A DNA stretch of 61,825 nt from Xenophilus azovorans DSM 13620 (GTDB lineage Bacteria > Pseudomonadota > Gammaproteobacteria > Burkholderiales > Burkholderiaceae_C), in NCBI RefSeq assembly GCF_000745855.1, contig NZ_JQKD01000037.1, positions 1 to 61,825 on the forward strand, written 5' to 3'. Below the pieces are notes generated by a model. That model saw nothing but the letters and a program-made list of their open reading frames with translations, had not been told where the DNA came from and made no database searches. Within the stretch, counting starts at the first letter, position 1. Every line of letters starts with the position of its first letter. Position numbers and translations under genes: made by a program. Below are positions 35,334-43,602 of this stretch, one piece after another.

Positions 35334-36119
35334 TCAATGGCCGCCTTCCTTCTGCGCCCGTTCGTGGGAGTCCGCGATGTCGAGGCCTTCGAGGGCCAGG
35401 CCGTAGCCCACCATCTCCAGCATGCGACGGCGCAACTCGTGGGTATTGAGGATCCGGGTGTGGCGCAGCACCATCGGCTTCTGCTTCTTGAGCTGGCGCG
35501 CCAGCGCCCACGCCCGCGGCATCAGTTCCTCGCGGGTGGTCACTTCGTTGACGAGGCCGAGGCTCTTCGCCTCCTGCGCCTTGATGATCTGGCCGGTGAG
35601 GTGGAAGTAGCGCGCGCGGGTCAGCCCCATCACCAGCGGGGTGATCACGTTGATGCCGTCGCCAGGCGTGAGGCCGTCCGGGAAGTGGGCGGAATCCTGG
35701 AACTCCGCGTTGTCGCTCGCGATCACGATGTCCGACAGCAGCGCCAACTCGCAATGCCGTACCGCCGGGCCGTTGACGGCGCCGATCACGAGGGCCTGGA
35801 TCGCGAGCAGGCTGTCCATCAGCTCCATGCCGTCGGCATGGAGGTGCTCCCAGGCCTCCGGGCGCATCGCGTGGAAGCCCTTCTCCACGCCTTCGGAGGC
35901 GCGCGGCCCGGTGAACTCGTCGCCCACGCCTGTCAGGATCATCACGTGGTTGCCCTGGTCCTGGGCGATGGCGCGGAAGGCCTTGCTCAGCTCCATGTGC
36001 GGCTTGAAGCCCCAACGCAGCGGGCCGCCGTCGGTGTGCAGCTGCAGTTCCAGGATGCCGTCTTCGCGGCGCATCCTGATGTGCTCGAAGCGGTTGGCGT
36101 ATGTCTCGAAAAGATCCAT
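35334..36119 (-). CDS. Crotonase-family C-C hydrolase, 6-oxocamphor hydrolase-like
   Basis: The 261-residue protein has an opening like 6-oxocamphor hydrolase (MDLFETYANRFEHIRMRRED, then LQLHTDGGPLRW), VNGPAVRHCELALLSDIVIA, and AEFQDSAHFPDGLTPGDGIN. From my memory of 6-oxocamphor hydrolase (His45, His122, His145, Asp154, Glu244), the equivalents here are His41, His122, His145, Asp154 and Glu244, so all five are kept. That enzyme hydrolyses a C-C bond in a cyclic beta-diketone by a retro-Claisen reaction. I predict ring opening of a cyclic 1,3-diketone. AAGGAAACACAG precedes the ATG at 36119. Confidence 0.82.
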   Translation of the reverse strand: MDLFETYANRFEHIRMRREDGILELQLHTDGGPLRWGFKPHMELSKAFRAIAQDQGNHVMILTGVGDEFTGPRASEGVEKGFHAMRPEAWEHLHADGMELMDSLLAIQALVIGAVNGPAVRHCELALLSDIVIASDNAEFQDSAHFPDGLTPGDGINVITPLVMGLTRARYFHLTGQIIKAQEAKSLGLVNEVTTREELMPRAWALARQLKKQKPMVLRHTRILNTHELRRRMLEMVGYGLALEGLDIADSHERAQKEGGH

Positions 36120-36133
36120 CTGTGTTTCCTTGC

Positions 36134-37105
36134 TCAGGTGCGGGAGGGGAAGAAGTGCGCGTGAAGGTTTGCGGCGGCCCGGTTGGCCACCGCCTGGTAT
36201 GCCTCGAAGGTGGAGCCGCCGTGGTGCGCCTGCAGCACGACCTTGTCGCTCTCGATCAGCGCCTGTGGCACGTGCGGTTCGTGCTCGAACACGTCCAGCC
36301 CGGCGCCGGCGATGCGGCCCTGCTGCAGCGCGCGCACCAGCGCCGCCTCGTCGACCACGGTGCCACGGCCGACGTTGACCAGCATGCCCTGCGGGCCAAG
36401 CGCATCGAGGACGTGCTCGTCGACGATGTGGTGCGTCTCGGCGCCGCCGGGCAGGGCGGCGACGAGGAAGTCGGCCCAGCGGGCCAGCTCCAGCAGGTCC
36501 GGCATGTACCGCCAGGCCACGCCTTCGGCCGGGCGGCGCGCGAAGTAGGCGATCTCCATGTCGAAGGCGGCTGCGCGGCGGGCGATGGCGCGGCCGATCT
36601 CGCCGAAGCCGAGTATGCCGAGGCGCTTGCCGCTGACGCGGCGCGTGATCGGTGCGCGTTCGATGGGCCAGCGTCCGGCCCGCACATGGCGATCGCCGGC
36701 GACCAGGTTGCGCCCGGCTGCGAGCATGAGGCTGATCGCCAGCTCCGCGACGTCCGGCGCATTGGCCCCGGCGCCGTTGAGAAAGCGGATGCCGCGTTCC
36801 CGCACCGCCGCGATATCCACGGACTCGCTGCCGGAGCCGAGGTTGACGACGATCTCCAGCCGCGGCAGCAGCCCGATCAATGCACGGGTCGTGTCGAGCC
36901 CGTGCGTGTGGGTGATGATGCCGCTCACGCCGGCGGCGTGGGTCGCGAGGTAGGCCTGCGGGTCCGCCTGCTGCCACATCGGCAGCAGCTGGAAGCGCGG
37001 GTGCAGCGCCTCCTGCAAGGCCTCGGCGAGCCAGGGTCCCAGCTGCAGCAGAGGAATTGGAACGGGGGCTGTTTCGGCGATCTTCTTATCGGTCATGGGT
37101 TGCAT
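36134..37105 (-). CDS. D-2-hydroxyacid dehydrogenase, NAD-binding
   Basis: The 323-residue protein has the family fold with the nucleotide loop RLGILGFGEIGRAIARRA, the central GMLVNVGRGTVVDEAALVRA with the catalytic Arg region, Glu in VFEHEPHVP, and His in LQAHHGGSTFEAYQ. It oxidises or reduces 2-hydroxy/2-keto acids such as glyoxylate or hydroxypyruvate. A second start (ATG at 37096) is possible. In this operon it may handle the keto-acid fragment left after ring opening, either before or after the class II aldolase encoded divergently. Confidence 0.9.
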   Translation of the reverse strand: MQPMTDKKIAETAPVPIPLLQLGPWLAEALQEALHPRFQLLPMWQQADPQAYLATHAAGVSGIITHTHGLDTTRALIGLLPRLEIVVNLGSGSESVDIAAVRERGIRFLNGAGANAPDVAELAISLMLAAGRNLVAGDRHVRAGRWPIERAPITRRVSGKRLGILGFGEIGRAIARRAAAFDMEIAYFARRPAEGVAWRYMPDLLELARWADFLVAALPGGAETHHIVDEHVLDALGPQGMLVNVGRGTVVDEAALVRALQQGRIAGAGLDVFEHEPHVPQALIESDKVVLQAHHGGSTFEAYQAVANRAAANLHAHFFPSRT

Positions 37106-37136
37106 TGCCTGGCCAGCCGCGCGCTGTCGAGCGCGG

Positions 37137-38114
37137 CTATTCCTCCACCTGGATGTTCAGGTCGCGCGCGAGTTGCGCCCAGACCTGGTTGTCTTTCAGG
37201 ATCACGCTGCGGAACTGCTCCGGCGTGCTGCCGACGACCTCGTAGCCTTGCGCCTCCAGCTTGGATTTCAGCGCGGGGTCCTGTACCGCCTTCGCCAGTT
37301 CGGCGCCCAGCCGCTGCACCACATCCCGAGGCGTGCCGGCCGGCGCGACGAAGCCCCACCAGGAGCGGAAATGGAAGCCCGGGAAGCCTTGCTCGGCGAC
37401 GGTGGGCAGGTTCGGGTCAGGTGCGCTGCGCTTCTCGCTGCAGGTGCCCAGCGCCACGATACGGCCCGACTTCACGTGCTCCACCGGGCCGGGCACGCCT
37501 GTGAAGGCGCAGTCGATTTCACCGGTGAGCAGGCCCTGGATGGCGAACGAGCCTCCACGGTAGGGCACGTGAACGATGTCGATGCCGGCCTCGCGCGCCA
37601 GCTGCGCGCCGGGAATGTGCGTCAGGCTGCCGACGCCGTCGGAGCCGTAGGTCAGCTTGCCGGGGTGGGTCCGGGCATGGTTCACCAGGTCGCGCACGTT
37701 GCGGAACCCCGTCGCGGGCTTGGCCACCAGCCAGAGCGGTGCGGACTGGCCGATGAAGGTCAGTGGCTCGAAGTCGCGGGTCGGGTTGTAGGAAAGCGGT
37801 GTCTTGCGCAGGTGATGCAGCGACGCGAGCTGCGACAGGGAAGCCAGGCCGATCACGTAGCCGTCGGCGCGCGCACGGGCCACTGCGCCGATGCCGACCG
37901 CGCCCGCGCTGCCGGCCTTGTTGTCGATGACGATCTGCTGCTTCAGCGCCCGGCTCGCGATCTGCGCGATGTCCCGCGCCAGGATGTCGGCGTTGCCGCC
38001 CGGGCCAAACGGGACCACCGCGGTGATCGGCCGGGATGGCCAGACCTCCTGCGCCCGGGCGGCCAGTGGTGCGCAGCCCAGGGCCGAGAGCAGCAGTCGT
38101 CTTTGCTTGTCCAT
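37137..38114 (-). CDS. Bug/TctC-type solute receptor
   Basis: The 325-residue receptor has the signal sequence MDKQRRLLLSALGCAPLAAR ending with AQEVWP, then WPSRPITAVVPFGPGGNADI. It is the first gene of the nine-gene minus-strand operon that reaches the OYE protein at 27876. Two operator-like motifs lie 71 and 109 bp upstream. It probably brings in the substrate of the hydroxylase pathway. Confidence 0.92.
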   Translation of the reverse strand: MDKQRRLLLSALGCAPLAARAQEVWPSRPITAVVPFGPGGNADILARDIAQIASRALKQQIVIDNKAGSAGAVGIGAVARARADGYVIGLASLSQLASLHHLRKTPLSYNPTRDFEPLTFIGQSAPLWLVAKPATGFRNVRDLVNHARTHPGKLTYGSDGVGSLTHIPGAQLAREAGIDIVHVPYRGGSFAIQGLLTGEIDCAFTGVPGPVEHVKSGRIVALGTCSEKRSAPDPNLPTVAEQGFPGFHFRSWWGFVAPAGTPRDVVQRLGAELAKAVQDPALKSKLEAQGYEVVGSTPEQFRSVILKDNQVWAQLARDLNIQVEE

Positions 38115-38184
38115 GCGTTGTCTCCTTTGCCGGGTGCCATGGTCGGGTCAGGACCAGCGGGCGCCAACGCAATCGCCGCCAGGC

Positions 38185-38199
38185 TCCCACAATGTGGAC
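38185..38199 (+). promoter_or_regulatory. Operator-like motif copy C (IclR regulon)
   Basis: TCCCACAATGTGGAC, the copy closest to the consensus, contains the inverted repeat CCACA-A-TGTGG. It lies in the 195-bp divergent region between the Bug-led hydroxylase operon (start 38114) and the aldolase (start 38310). Confidence 0.55.
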
Positions 38200-38222
38200 T
38201 TGGCGCCAGCCCCCGATGCATC

Positions 38223-38237
38223 TCCCATCATGTGGAC
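38223..38237 (+). promoter_or_regulatory. Operator-like motif copy D (IclR regulon)
   Basis: TCCCATCATGTGGAC, 13 of 15 identical to copy C and starting 38 bp after it in the same orientation. It ends 72 bp before the aldolase start. Two sites here, in the only divergent promoter with two large target units, fit control of each direction. Confidence 0.5.
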
Positions 38238-38309
38238 GGATGGCCGCACCTGGCGAGCCTGGCATGGCGGTCGCGCGCGAGAATGCGTGCCAGCTTCCGA
38301 GGAGACCCG

Positions 38310-39092
38310 ATGGATTCGAAGACTCGCCAGAGCCCGCCGCCGGAGCTCGCCTGCTCGCCGCAAGAATGGGCCACCCGCGTCGAGCTCGCCTGCGCCTACC
38401 GTGCCGTGGACGCACTGGGATGGAACAAGAGCATCGTCTACAACCACATCACCGCCCGCGTGCCGGGCGAACATGATCACTTCCTCATCAATCCGTTCGG
38501 GCTGCGCTATGCGGAGGTCACCGCCTCCAATCTGCTGAAGGTGGACCTGGAGGGCAACAAGCTCTCGGCATCCGAATGGCCGGTGCTCAAGCAGGGTTTC
38601 GTGGTCCACAGTGCGGTGCATGCGGCGCGGCCGGAGATCGCCTGTGTGATCCACACCCACACCCCGGCCGGCGTTGCGGTGGCCTGCCAGAAGGAAGGCC
38701 TGCTGCCGCTGAACACCACGTCGATGCTCTTTACCGATCGCATCGCGTACCACGACATCGAAGGGCTCACCGACGACCTCGACGAACGGGGGCGCCTGGC
38801 ACGAAGCCTCGGCGAACGCGACGTGATGATCCTGCGCAACCACGGGCTGCTCGCGTGCGGCCGGAGCGTCGCAGCGGCGTTCTCCGAGATCCTGCTTCTG
38901 CAGACTGCCTGCGAGAACCAGGTGCTGGCCATGTCCGGCGGCGCCGCGGGCCTGCTGTTCCCGCCGCGCGCCGTGTCGGAACGCGTCGCGGGCCAGTACG
39001 ACCGCAACGCACGCCATGGCCCGGAGGCTGGCGTGCTGTGGGCAGCGATCAGGCGCTGGATGGAGCAGCTGGATCCGGGGTTCGCCGGATAG
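38310..39092 (+). CDS. Class II aldolase/adducin-family protein
   Basis: The 260-residue protein has the zinc site CVIHTHTPAGVAVACQKEGL (HTH) and a third His in ILRNHGLLACGRS. The family includes L-fuculose-1-phosphate aldolase, dehydratases and decarboxylases. GAGGAGACCCG precedes the ATG at 38310. It lies divergent from the Bug-led hydroxylase operon and shares its control region with two copies of the IclR motif. The likely role is retro-aldol splitting or hydration of a pathway intermediate. Confidence 0.85.
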   Translation: MDSKTRQSPPPELACSPQEWATRVELACAYRAVDALGWNKSIVYNHITARVPGEHDHFLINPFGLRYAEVTASNLLKVDLEGNKLSASEWPVLKQGFVVHSAVHAARPEIACVIHTHTPAGVAVACQKEGLLPLNTTSMLFTDRIAYHDIEGLTDDLDERGRLARSLGERDVMILRNHGLLACGRSVAAAFSEILLLQTACENQVLAMSGGAAGLLFPPRAVSERVAGQYDRNARHGPEAGVLWAAIRRWMEQLDPGFAG

Positions 39093-39245
39093 GGAAGCGC
39101 CAGTCATGGCGCGCGGGGCCGCTCGAATTGTTTCGGCCCGGCTGGCGGCTCTTCGTTGTTGGTCATGCTGGTTCTTGTGTGCTGCGACACAACTTAGACG
39201 CAATCGGCGTGCGCAAGGGAGGGAGAAAGCGCGTGCGCTGGCCTA

Positions 39246-39265
39246 TTCATCACATCCCTGATGAA
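39246..39265. promoter_or_regulatory. Inverted repeat upstream of the cupin-like gene
   Basis: TTCATCA-CATCCC-TGATGAA is a perfect 7-bp inverted repeat with a 6-bp centre. It lies 90 bp before the start at 39356, within the 263-bp gap after the aldolase. The rest of that gap shows no gene. A regulator site is the likeliest meaning; there is no following T-run, so a terminator is less likely. Confidence 0.4.
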
Positions 39266-39355
39266 CGTGCCCGAGGGCTTCCGAGTGGCGCAAACCATCG
39301 GGTCGCGCTTTACGATAGACCATCGCGAACTACGCGTTGAAACGCTGGAGATCGG

Positions 39356-40102
39356 ATGGAGCGCATCGGCACGGTCGAGACGAAGACACGGGTTCGCGTC
39401 TTCGATGAGGGAAACTTTCGTGGCTACACGGAATACCTGATCGAGAGCGAGCCCGGCGCGCGGCCGGCGCCGCAGGCCTTCCTGGTGCACCAGCAGCCCG
39501 GCTGGGTGCTACCCGTCCATTTCCATCTGGAGGAGCAGTTCCAGGTGGTGACCGCCGGCGGCGGCACGCTGGGCCGGCACGCACTGGGGGCGATCACCGT
39601 CCACTACAGCACGCGCGAAGCGGGCTACGGACCGCTGACCGCCGGCCCCGAAGGCCTGGACTATCTCACCCTGCGCGCGGTAACGGACCCCGGCGCCTGG
39701 TACCTGCCGGAGTCGCGCCCGAAGATGCGCACCGGGCTCCGCCGGCGCCACGTGACGGTGGGACCGCTCGCGATGCTCGGCCCGTCCGAACTGGCCGCGC
39801 TGCCCCGCCTCGAAGTGCTGGAAGTGATCACCCCCGACGCCGAAGGGTTGGCGGGCTGGCTGCTGCGCCTGCCCCCCGGCGAACATTGCACGGCGCCGCC
39901 GCAGATGCGCAGCGGCGGCCGATTCCACGTGGTGGTCGGGGGAGCGCTGGCGGAGGACACGCGCGTGCTCGCACGCAACGCCTGCATCTGGCGCGGCAGC
40001 GAGGACGCGCCGATGGAACTGCGCTCCGGGCCCGATGGCGCCGAGGTGCTGGTGCTTCAGTATCCCGAGGCGGCGCTGGAGCCCGAGCCGCAACGGACGT
40101 AG
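39356..40102 (+). CDS. Cupin-like protein of unknown function
   Basis: I do not recognise a named family for this 248-residue protein. It has a cupin-type motif PVHFHLEEQFQVVTAGGGTL with His-x-His-x2-Glu-Gln around residues 55-61, then GRHALG. The second half (GWLLRLPPGEHCTAPPQMRS; FHVVVGGALAE) resembles a second, less conserved cupin barrel. No signal peptide is present. The upstream gap carries an inverted repeat, and a Bug gene follows 101 bp downstream. Possible roles are a small dioxygenase or a ligand sensor. Confidence 0.6.
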   Translation: MERIGTVETKTRVRVFDEGNFRGYTEYLIESEPGARPAPQAFLVHQQPGWVLPVHFHLEEQFQVVTAGGGTLGRHALGAITVHYSTREAGYGPLTAGPEGLDYLTLRAVTDPGAWYLPESRPKMRTGLRRRHVTVGPLAMLGPSELAALPRLEVLEVITPDAEGLAGWLLRLPPGEHCTAPPQMRSGGRFHVVVGGALAEDTRVLARNACIWRGSEDAPMELRSGPDGAEVLVLQYPEAALEPEPQRT

Positions 40103-40119
40103 GAGTCGCGTTTTCAACA

Positions 40120-40129
40120 CGCATATGCG
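40120..40129. promoter_or_regulatory. Palindrome in the Bug promoter region
   Basis: CGCATATGCG is a perfect 10-bp palindrome in the 101-bp gap between the cupin-like gene and the Bug gene at 40204, about 75 bp before its start. It may be a regulator site for the following operon. The evidence is symmetry and position only. Confidence 0.3.
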
Positions 40130-40203
40130 GAATAGCGGGGCGGGCTTGGAGGCGCGGCAAGGCCCCCCTAGGATCGCCCCAGAGAAACACAGGAGACAGC
40201 CTC

Positions 40204-41187
40204 ATGCGTACCACCACCAGCCGCCGCGCCGCGATGGCAGCGATCGTGACCACGATTGCGGCCATGGCGCTGCCGGCATCGGGGCAGGGCGACTACCCGA
40301 ACAAGCCGGTGAAGCTCGTCGTCCCGTACGGCGCCGGTGGCGGCACCGACCAGATCGCACGCCTGATCTCGAACAAGCTGTCGCAGCGCCTTGGCCAGCC
40401 CGTCGTCGTGGAGAACAAGCCTGGCGCCGGCACGGTGCTCGGTTCAGACTACGCTGCCAGGCAGCCCGCCGACGGCTACACATTGCTCCTGACAACCTCC
40501 GGCCTGACCAGCGCTCCCTTCATGGTCGCGAAGCTGTCTTTCGACCCCGTCAAGGATTTCACGCCCGTGGCGCCCCTGGCCATCATGCTCATTTCGCTGT
40601 CCGCCTCGAACAGCGTGCCGGCGAACACGGTGCAGGAGTTGGTGGCCTACATGAAGGCCAATCCCAACAAGCTGAACTACGCCTCTTACGGCGTGGCCAC
40701 CACCAACAACCTGGTCATGTCGCTGTTCAACCAGCGCGCCGGCGTGCAGTCGCTTCACGTGCCGTACAAGGCGGGCGCTCAGGCGCTGCCCGACCTCGTG
40801 ACCGGACAGGTGCACCTCATGTTCGACTCGATGCAGACCTCCGGTCCGTTGATCAAGGCGGGAAAGCTCAAGTCGCTGGCGCTCGCCACCTCGAAGCGCT
40901 CGTCGCTGATGCCGGGGACGCCGACGGTGGCCGAGGCCGGATTGCCGGGCTTCGAGTTCGAGCCCTGGTTCGGCATCCTGGGGCCGGCCGGCATGCCACC
41001 GGCCATCGTGCAGCGCCTCAATGCGGAGATCAACATGGTCATGAAGGAGCCGGAGGTGACCGAGGCGATGCGCGTGCAGTACCTGACCCCGATCCCCGGC
41101 AGCGCCGACGACATGCGCGAGCTGGTCCGCAAGGATCTCGTGTACTGGGGCAATGCCGCCAAGGTGGCCGGCGTGAGGCCGGAGTAG
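40204..41187 (+). CDS. Bug/TctC-type solute receptor
   Basis: The 327-residue protein starts MRTTTSRRAAMAAIVTTIAA, a signal peptide ending near ASGQGDYP. The mature part begins YPNKPVKLVVPYGAGGGTDQ followed by RLGQPVVVENKPGAGTV. CAGGAGACAGCCTC precedes the start. It is the first gene of a unit with a CoA ligase 7 bp downstream, an enoyl-CoA hydratase and two acyl-CoA dehydrogenases, so the ligand is probably the acid that they degrade. Confidence 0.92.
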   Translation: MRTTTSRRAAMAAIVTTIAAMALPASGQGDYPNKPVKLVVPYGAGGGTDQIARLISNKLSQRLGQPVVVENKPGAGTVLGSDYAARQPADGYTLLLTTSGLTSAPFMVAKLSFDPVKDFTPVAPLAIMLISLSASNSVPANTVQELVAYMKANPNKLNYASYGVATTNNLVMSLFNQRAGVQSLHVPYKAGAQALPDLVTGQVHLMFDSMQTSGPLIKAGKLKSLALATSKRSSLMPGTPTVAEAGLPGFEFEPWFGILGPAGMPPAIVQRLNAEINMVMKEPEVTEAMRVQYLTPIPGSADDMRELVRKDLVYWGNAAKVAGVRPE

Positions 41188-41194
41188 GGTGCGG

Positions 41195-42793
41195 ATGACC
41201 CAGGCAGCGCCGCTGCGGCGGATCTCCACCGGCCTGACGCTGGGCGACCTGCTCGAGCGCAACGCCCGCTTCGTCGCCGACGGCATCGCCTACGACGACG
41301 GCACGCGCCGGCTCACGCACGGCGCCTTCCTCGGGCGGGTGCGCCAGCTGGCCGCGGCCCTGGAGCAGCGGGGCTGCACGCACCAGGACCGCGTGGCGAT
41401 GCTTTCCATGAACGCCATCGAATACTTCGAGTTCTACGGCGCTTGCGAACTCGCCGGCTTCATGGCGGCGACCGTGAACTACCGGTTGGCGTTGGCGGAA
41501 ATGCAGGTCATCGTCGAGAGCGCCGCGCCCGCGGCCTTCCTGTTCGAGGCGCAGTACGCCGAGGCCGCCGCGCAACTGCGCGAAAGCTTGCCTGGCGTGC
41601 GCAGCTGGATCTGCGTGGGTGGCCCGGCACCGGCTTGGGCCGAGGACTACGAAGCCGTGCTCGCCGCGGCGCCGGCCGGCGGTCCGCGCGGATGCGCGAG
41701 CGAGGACGACGTCGCCCACCTGATCTTCACCAGCGGCACCACCGGCAAGCCCAAGGGCTGCATGCTCGCGCACCGCGACAGCGTGAACAAGGCGCAGATG
41801 CACGCCGCGGAAATGGGCATCTCGCCGCAGGACCGGGTGCTGCTGGTGATGCCGTACTTCCACGTCGGCGCCAAGGGCATCCAGAGCGGCGCCACCTGGC
41901 GCGGCGCGACGGTGCTGGTGCACCGCAGCTTCGACCCGGCGCGCGTGCTCGACGCGATCGAGCGCGACAAGGCCACCATCCTGCACCTCGCGCCGAGCAT
42001 GGTGCAGACGGTGCTGGAGCAGCCCGGCATCGCGCAGCGCGATCTCTCCTCGGTGCGCGTGGTGTGTTATTCGGCCGCGCCGATGCCGATCAACGTCCTG
42101 CGCCAGGGCCTGGCGCTGATGGGAGACGTCTTCCACCAGGTCTACGGCCAGACCGAGGGCGCCGTGAGCGTGCTGCTGCGGGCCCAGCACCGTCCCGACG
42201 GAAGCGAGCGGGAAAGGCGGCGCCTCGAATCGGTGGGCCAGCCGCTGATCGGCACGGAAGTGCGGCTGGTCGCGGACGATGGCGGCGACGCCGCGCCAGG
42301 GGAGGCGGGCGAGATCGTCTATCGCGGCGGCGTGATGTTCCGCGGCTATTGGAACGACATGCCCGCCACGCTCGCGACGCTGCGCGACGGCTGGGTGCAC
42401 TCGGGCGACATCGGCCGCTTCGATGAGGACGGCTTCCTGTACATCGTCGACCGCAAGAAGGACATGGTGATCTCGGGCGGCGAGAACATCTATTCGCGCG
42501 AAGTAGAGCAGGCGCTGGTGAGGCATCCCGCCGTGATGGAGGCCGCCGTCATCGGGGTGCCCGACGCCCGCTGGGGCGAGGCGGTGCGCGCGGTGGTGGT
42601 GCTGCGCCGCGGCCGGACGACGACGCAGGAGGAACTCATCGCCCACTGCCGGACGCTCATCGCGAGCTACAAGAAGCCACGCAGCGTGGTGTTCGCCTCG
42701 GAGCTCCCGAAGCTCAACAGCGGCAAGATCGACAAGAACCGCATCCGGGCGCTGCATGGCAGCGCTTCTCCATTGAACCAAGGAAAGACATGA
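41195..42793 (+). CDS. AMP-forming acyl-CoA synthetase
   Basis: The 532-residue ANL ligase has the P-loop FTSGTTGKPKG near residue 178, HQVYGQTEGAVSVLLRAQHR, SGDIGRFDEDGFLYIVDRKK, and the C-terminal catalytic lysine in LNSGKIDKNRIR. I use the ATG at 41195; a GTG two codons earlier is possible. It activates an acid for the hydratase and dehydrogenases that follow. Its stop overlaps the hydratase start by ATGA. It is diverged from the ligase at 5401. Confidence 0.9.
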   Translation: MTQAAPLRRISTGLTLGDLLERNARFVADGIAYDDGTRRLTHGAFLGRVRQLAAALEQRGCTHQDRVAMLSMNAIEYFEFYGACELAGFMAATVNYRLALAEMQVIVESAAPAAFLFEAQYAEAAAQLRESLPGVRSWICVGGPAPAWAEDYEAVLAAAPAGGPRGCASEDDVAHLIFTSGTTGKPKGCMLAHRDSVNKAQMHAAEMGISPQDRVLLVMPYFHVGAKGIQSGATWRGATVLVHRSFDPARVLDAIERDKATILHLAPSMVQTVLEQPGIAQRDLSSVRVVCYSAAPMPINVLRQGLALMGDVFHQVYGQTEGAVSVLLRAQHRPDGSERERRRLESVGQPLIGTEVRLVADDGGDAAPGEAGEIVYRGGVMFRGYWNDMPATLATLRDGWVHSGDIGRFDEDGFLYIVDRKKDMVISGGENIYSREVEQALVRHPAVMEAAVIGVPDARWGEAVRAVVVLRRGRTTTQEELIAHCRTLIASYKKPRSVVFASELPKLNSGKIDKNRIRALHGSASPLNQGKT

Positions 42794-43596
42794 ACTACGA
42801 CAAGTACGAATATCTGCTGGTGGACGTCGACGCCGAGGGTGTCTGCACGGTCACCATGAACCGGCCTGAACAGCTCAACCCGGCCGGCGGAGCCATGCAT
42901 CCGGAGCTGGAGCGCATCTGGGGCGACATCAACGAAGACCCGCGCGTCAAGGCCGTGGTGTTCACCGGCGCCGGCCGGGCGTTTTCCGCCGGCGGCGACC
43001 TCAAGGGCATGGCCGCGCGCGTCGGCACGCCGGAGAACTTCCGCCACGCGCTGCAGGCGCCGGCGCACACGCGACGGCTGTGGCAGAACATGCTGGAGCT
43101 GCGGCCGCCGCTGGTGGCAGCGGTCAACGGCGACGCGATGGGCCTCGGTTGCACGCTGGCGCTGTTCTGCGACATCACGGTGATCTCCGAGACGGCCCGC
43201 ATCGGCGACACGCACGTCAAGGTCGGCCTGGTGGCCGGCGATGGCGGCGCGGTGATCATGCCGCTGCTGATCGGCATGGCCAAGGCACGCGACCTGCTCT
43301 TGCGCGGCCGCGTCCTGTCCGGCAAGGAGGCGCAGGAGATCGGCCTGATCACGCACGTGCGTCCCCAGGACCAGGTGCTGGCGGAAGCGAAGGCCATCGC
43401 GCGCGAACTGGCGGCGCTGCCCCACAACGCGGTCGCCTGGACCAAGCTGTCGGTCAACAAGTCGCTGAAGGATCAGCTCAACCTGGTGATCGACACCTCG
43501 ATGGCCTTCGAGATGCTCACGATGCTGAGCAATGACCACGCGGCGGCAGTCAAGGCCTTCGTCGAGAAGCGCAAGCCCGAGTTCAAGGGCGACTGA
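42790..43596 (+). CDS. Enoyl-CoA hydratase/isomerase family protein
   Basis: The 268-residue crotonase has FTGAGRAFSAGGDLKGMAAR (58-77) and NGDAMGLGCTLALFCDITVI (113-132), both oxyanion-hole segments, and the D-T-H-V-K-V-G-L-V-A-G-D-G-G strand expected for the family. It is coupled by ATGA to the ligase and lies 6 bp before a dehydrogenase with a GTG start. It hydrates the enoyl-CoA made by the dehydrogenase pair. Confidence 0.9.
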   Translation: MNYDKYEYLLVDVDAEGVCTVTMNRPEQLNPAGGAMHPELERIWGDINEDPRVKAVVFTGAGRAFSAGGDLKGMAARVGTPENFRHALQAPAHTRRLWQNMLELRPPLVAAVNGDAMGLGCTLALFCDITVISETARIGDTHVKVGLVAGDGGAVIMPLLIGMAKARDLLLRGRVLSGKEAQEIGLITHVRPQDQVLAEAKAIARELAALPHNAVAWTKLSVNKSLKDQLNLVIDTSMAFEMLTMLSNDHAAAVKAFVEKRKPEFKGD

Positions 43597-43602
43597 ACCG
43601 CC

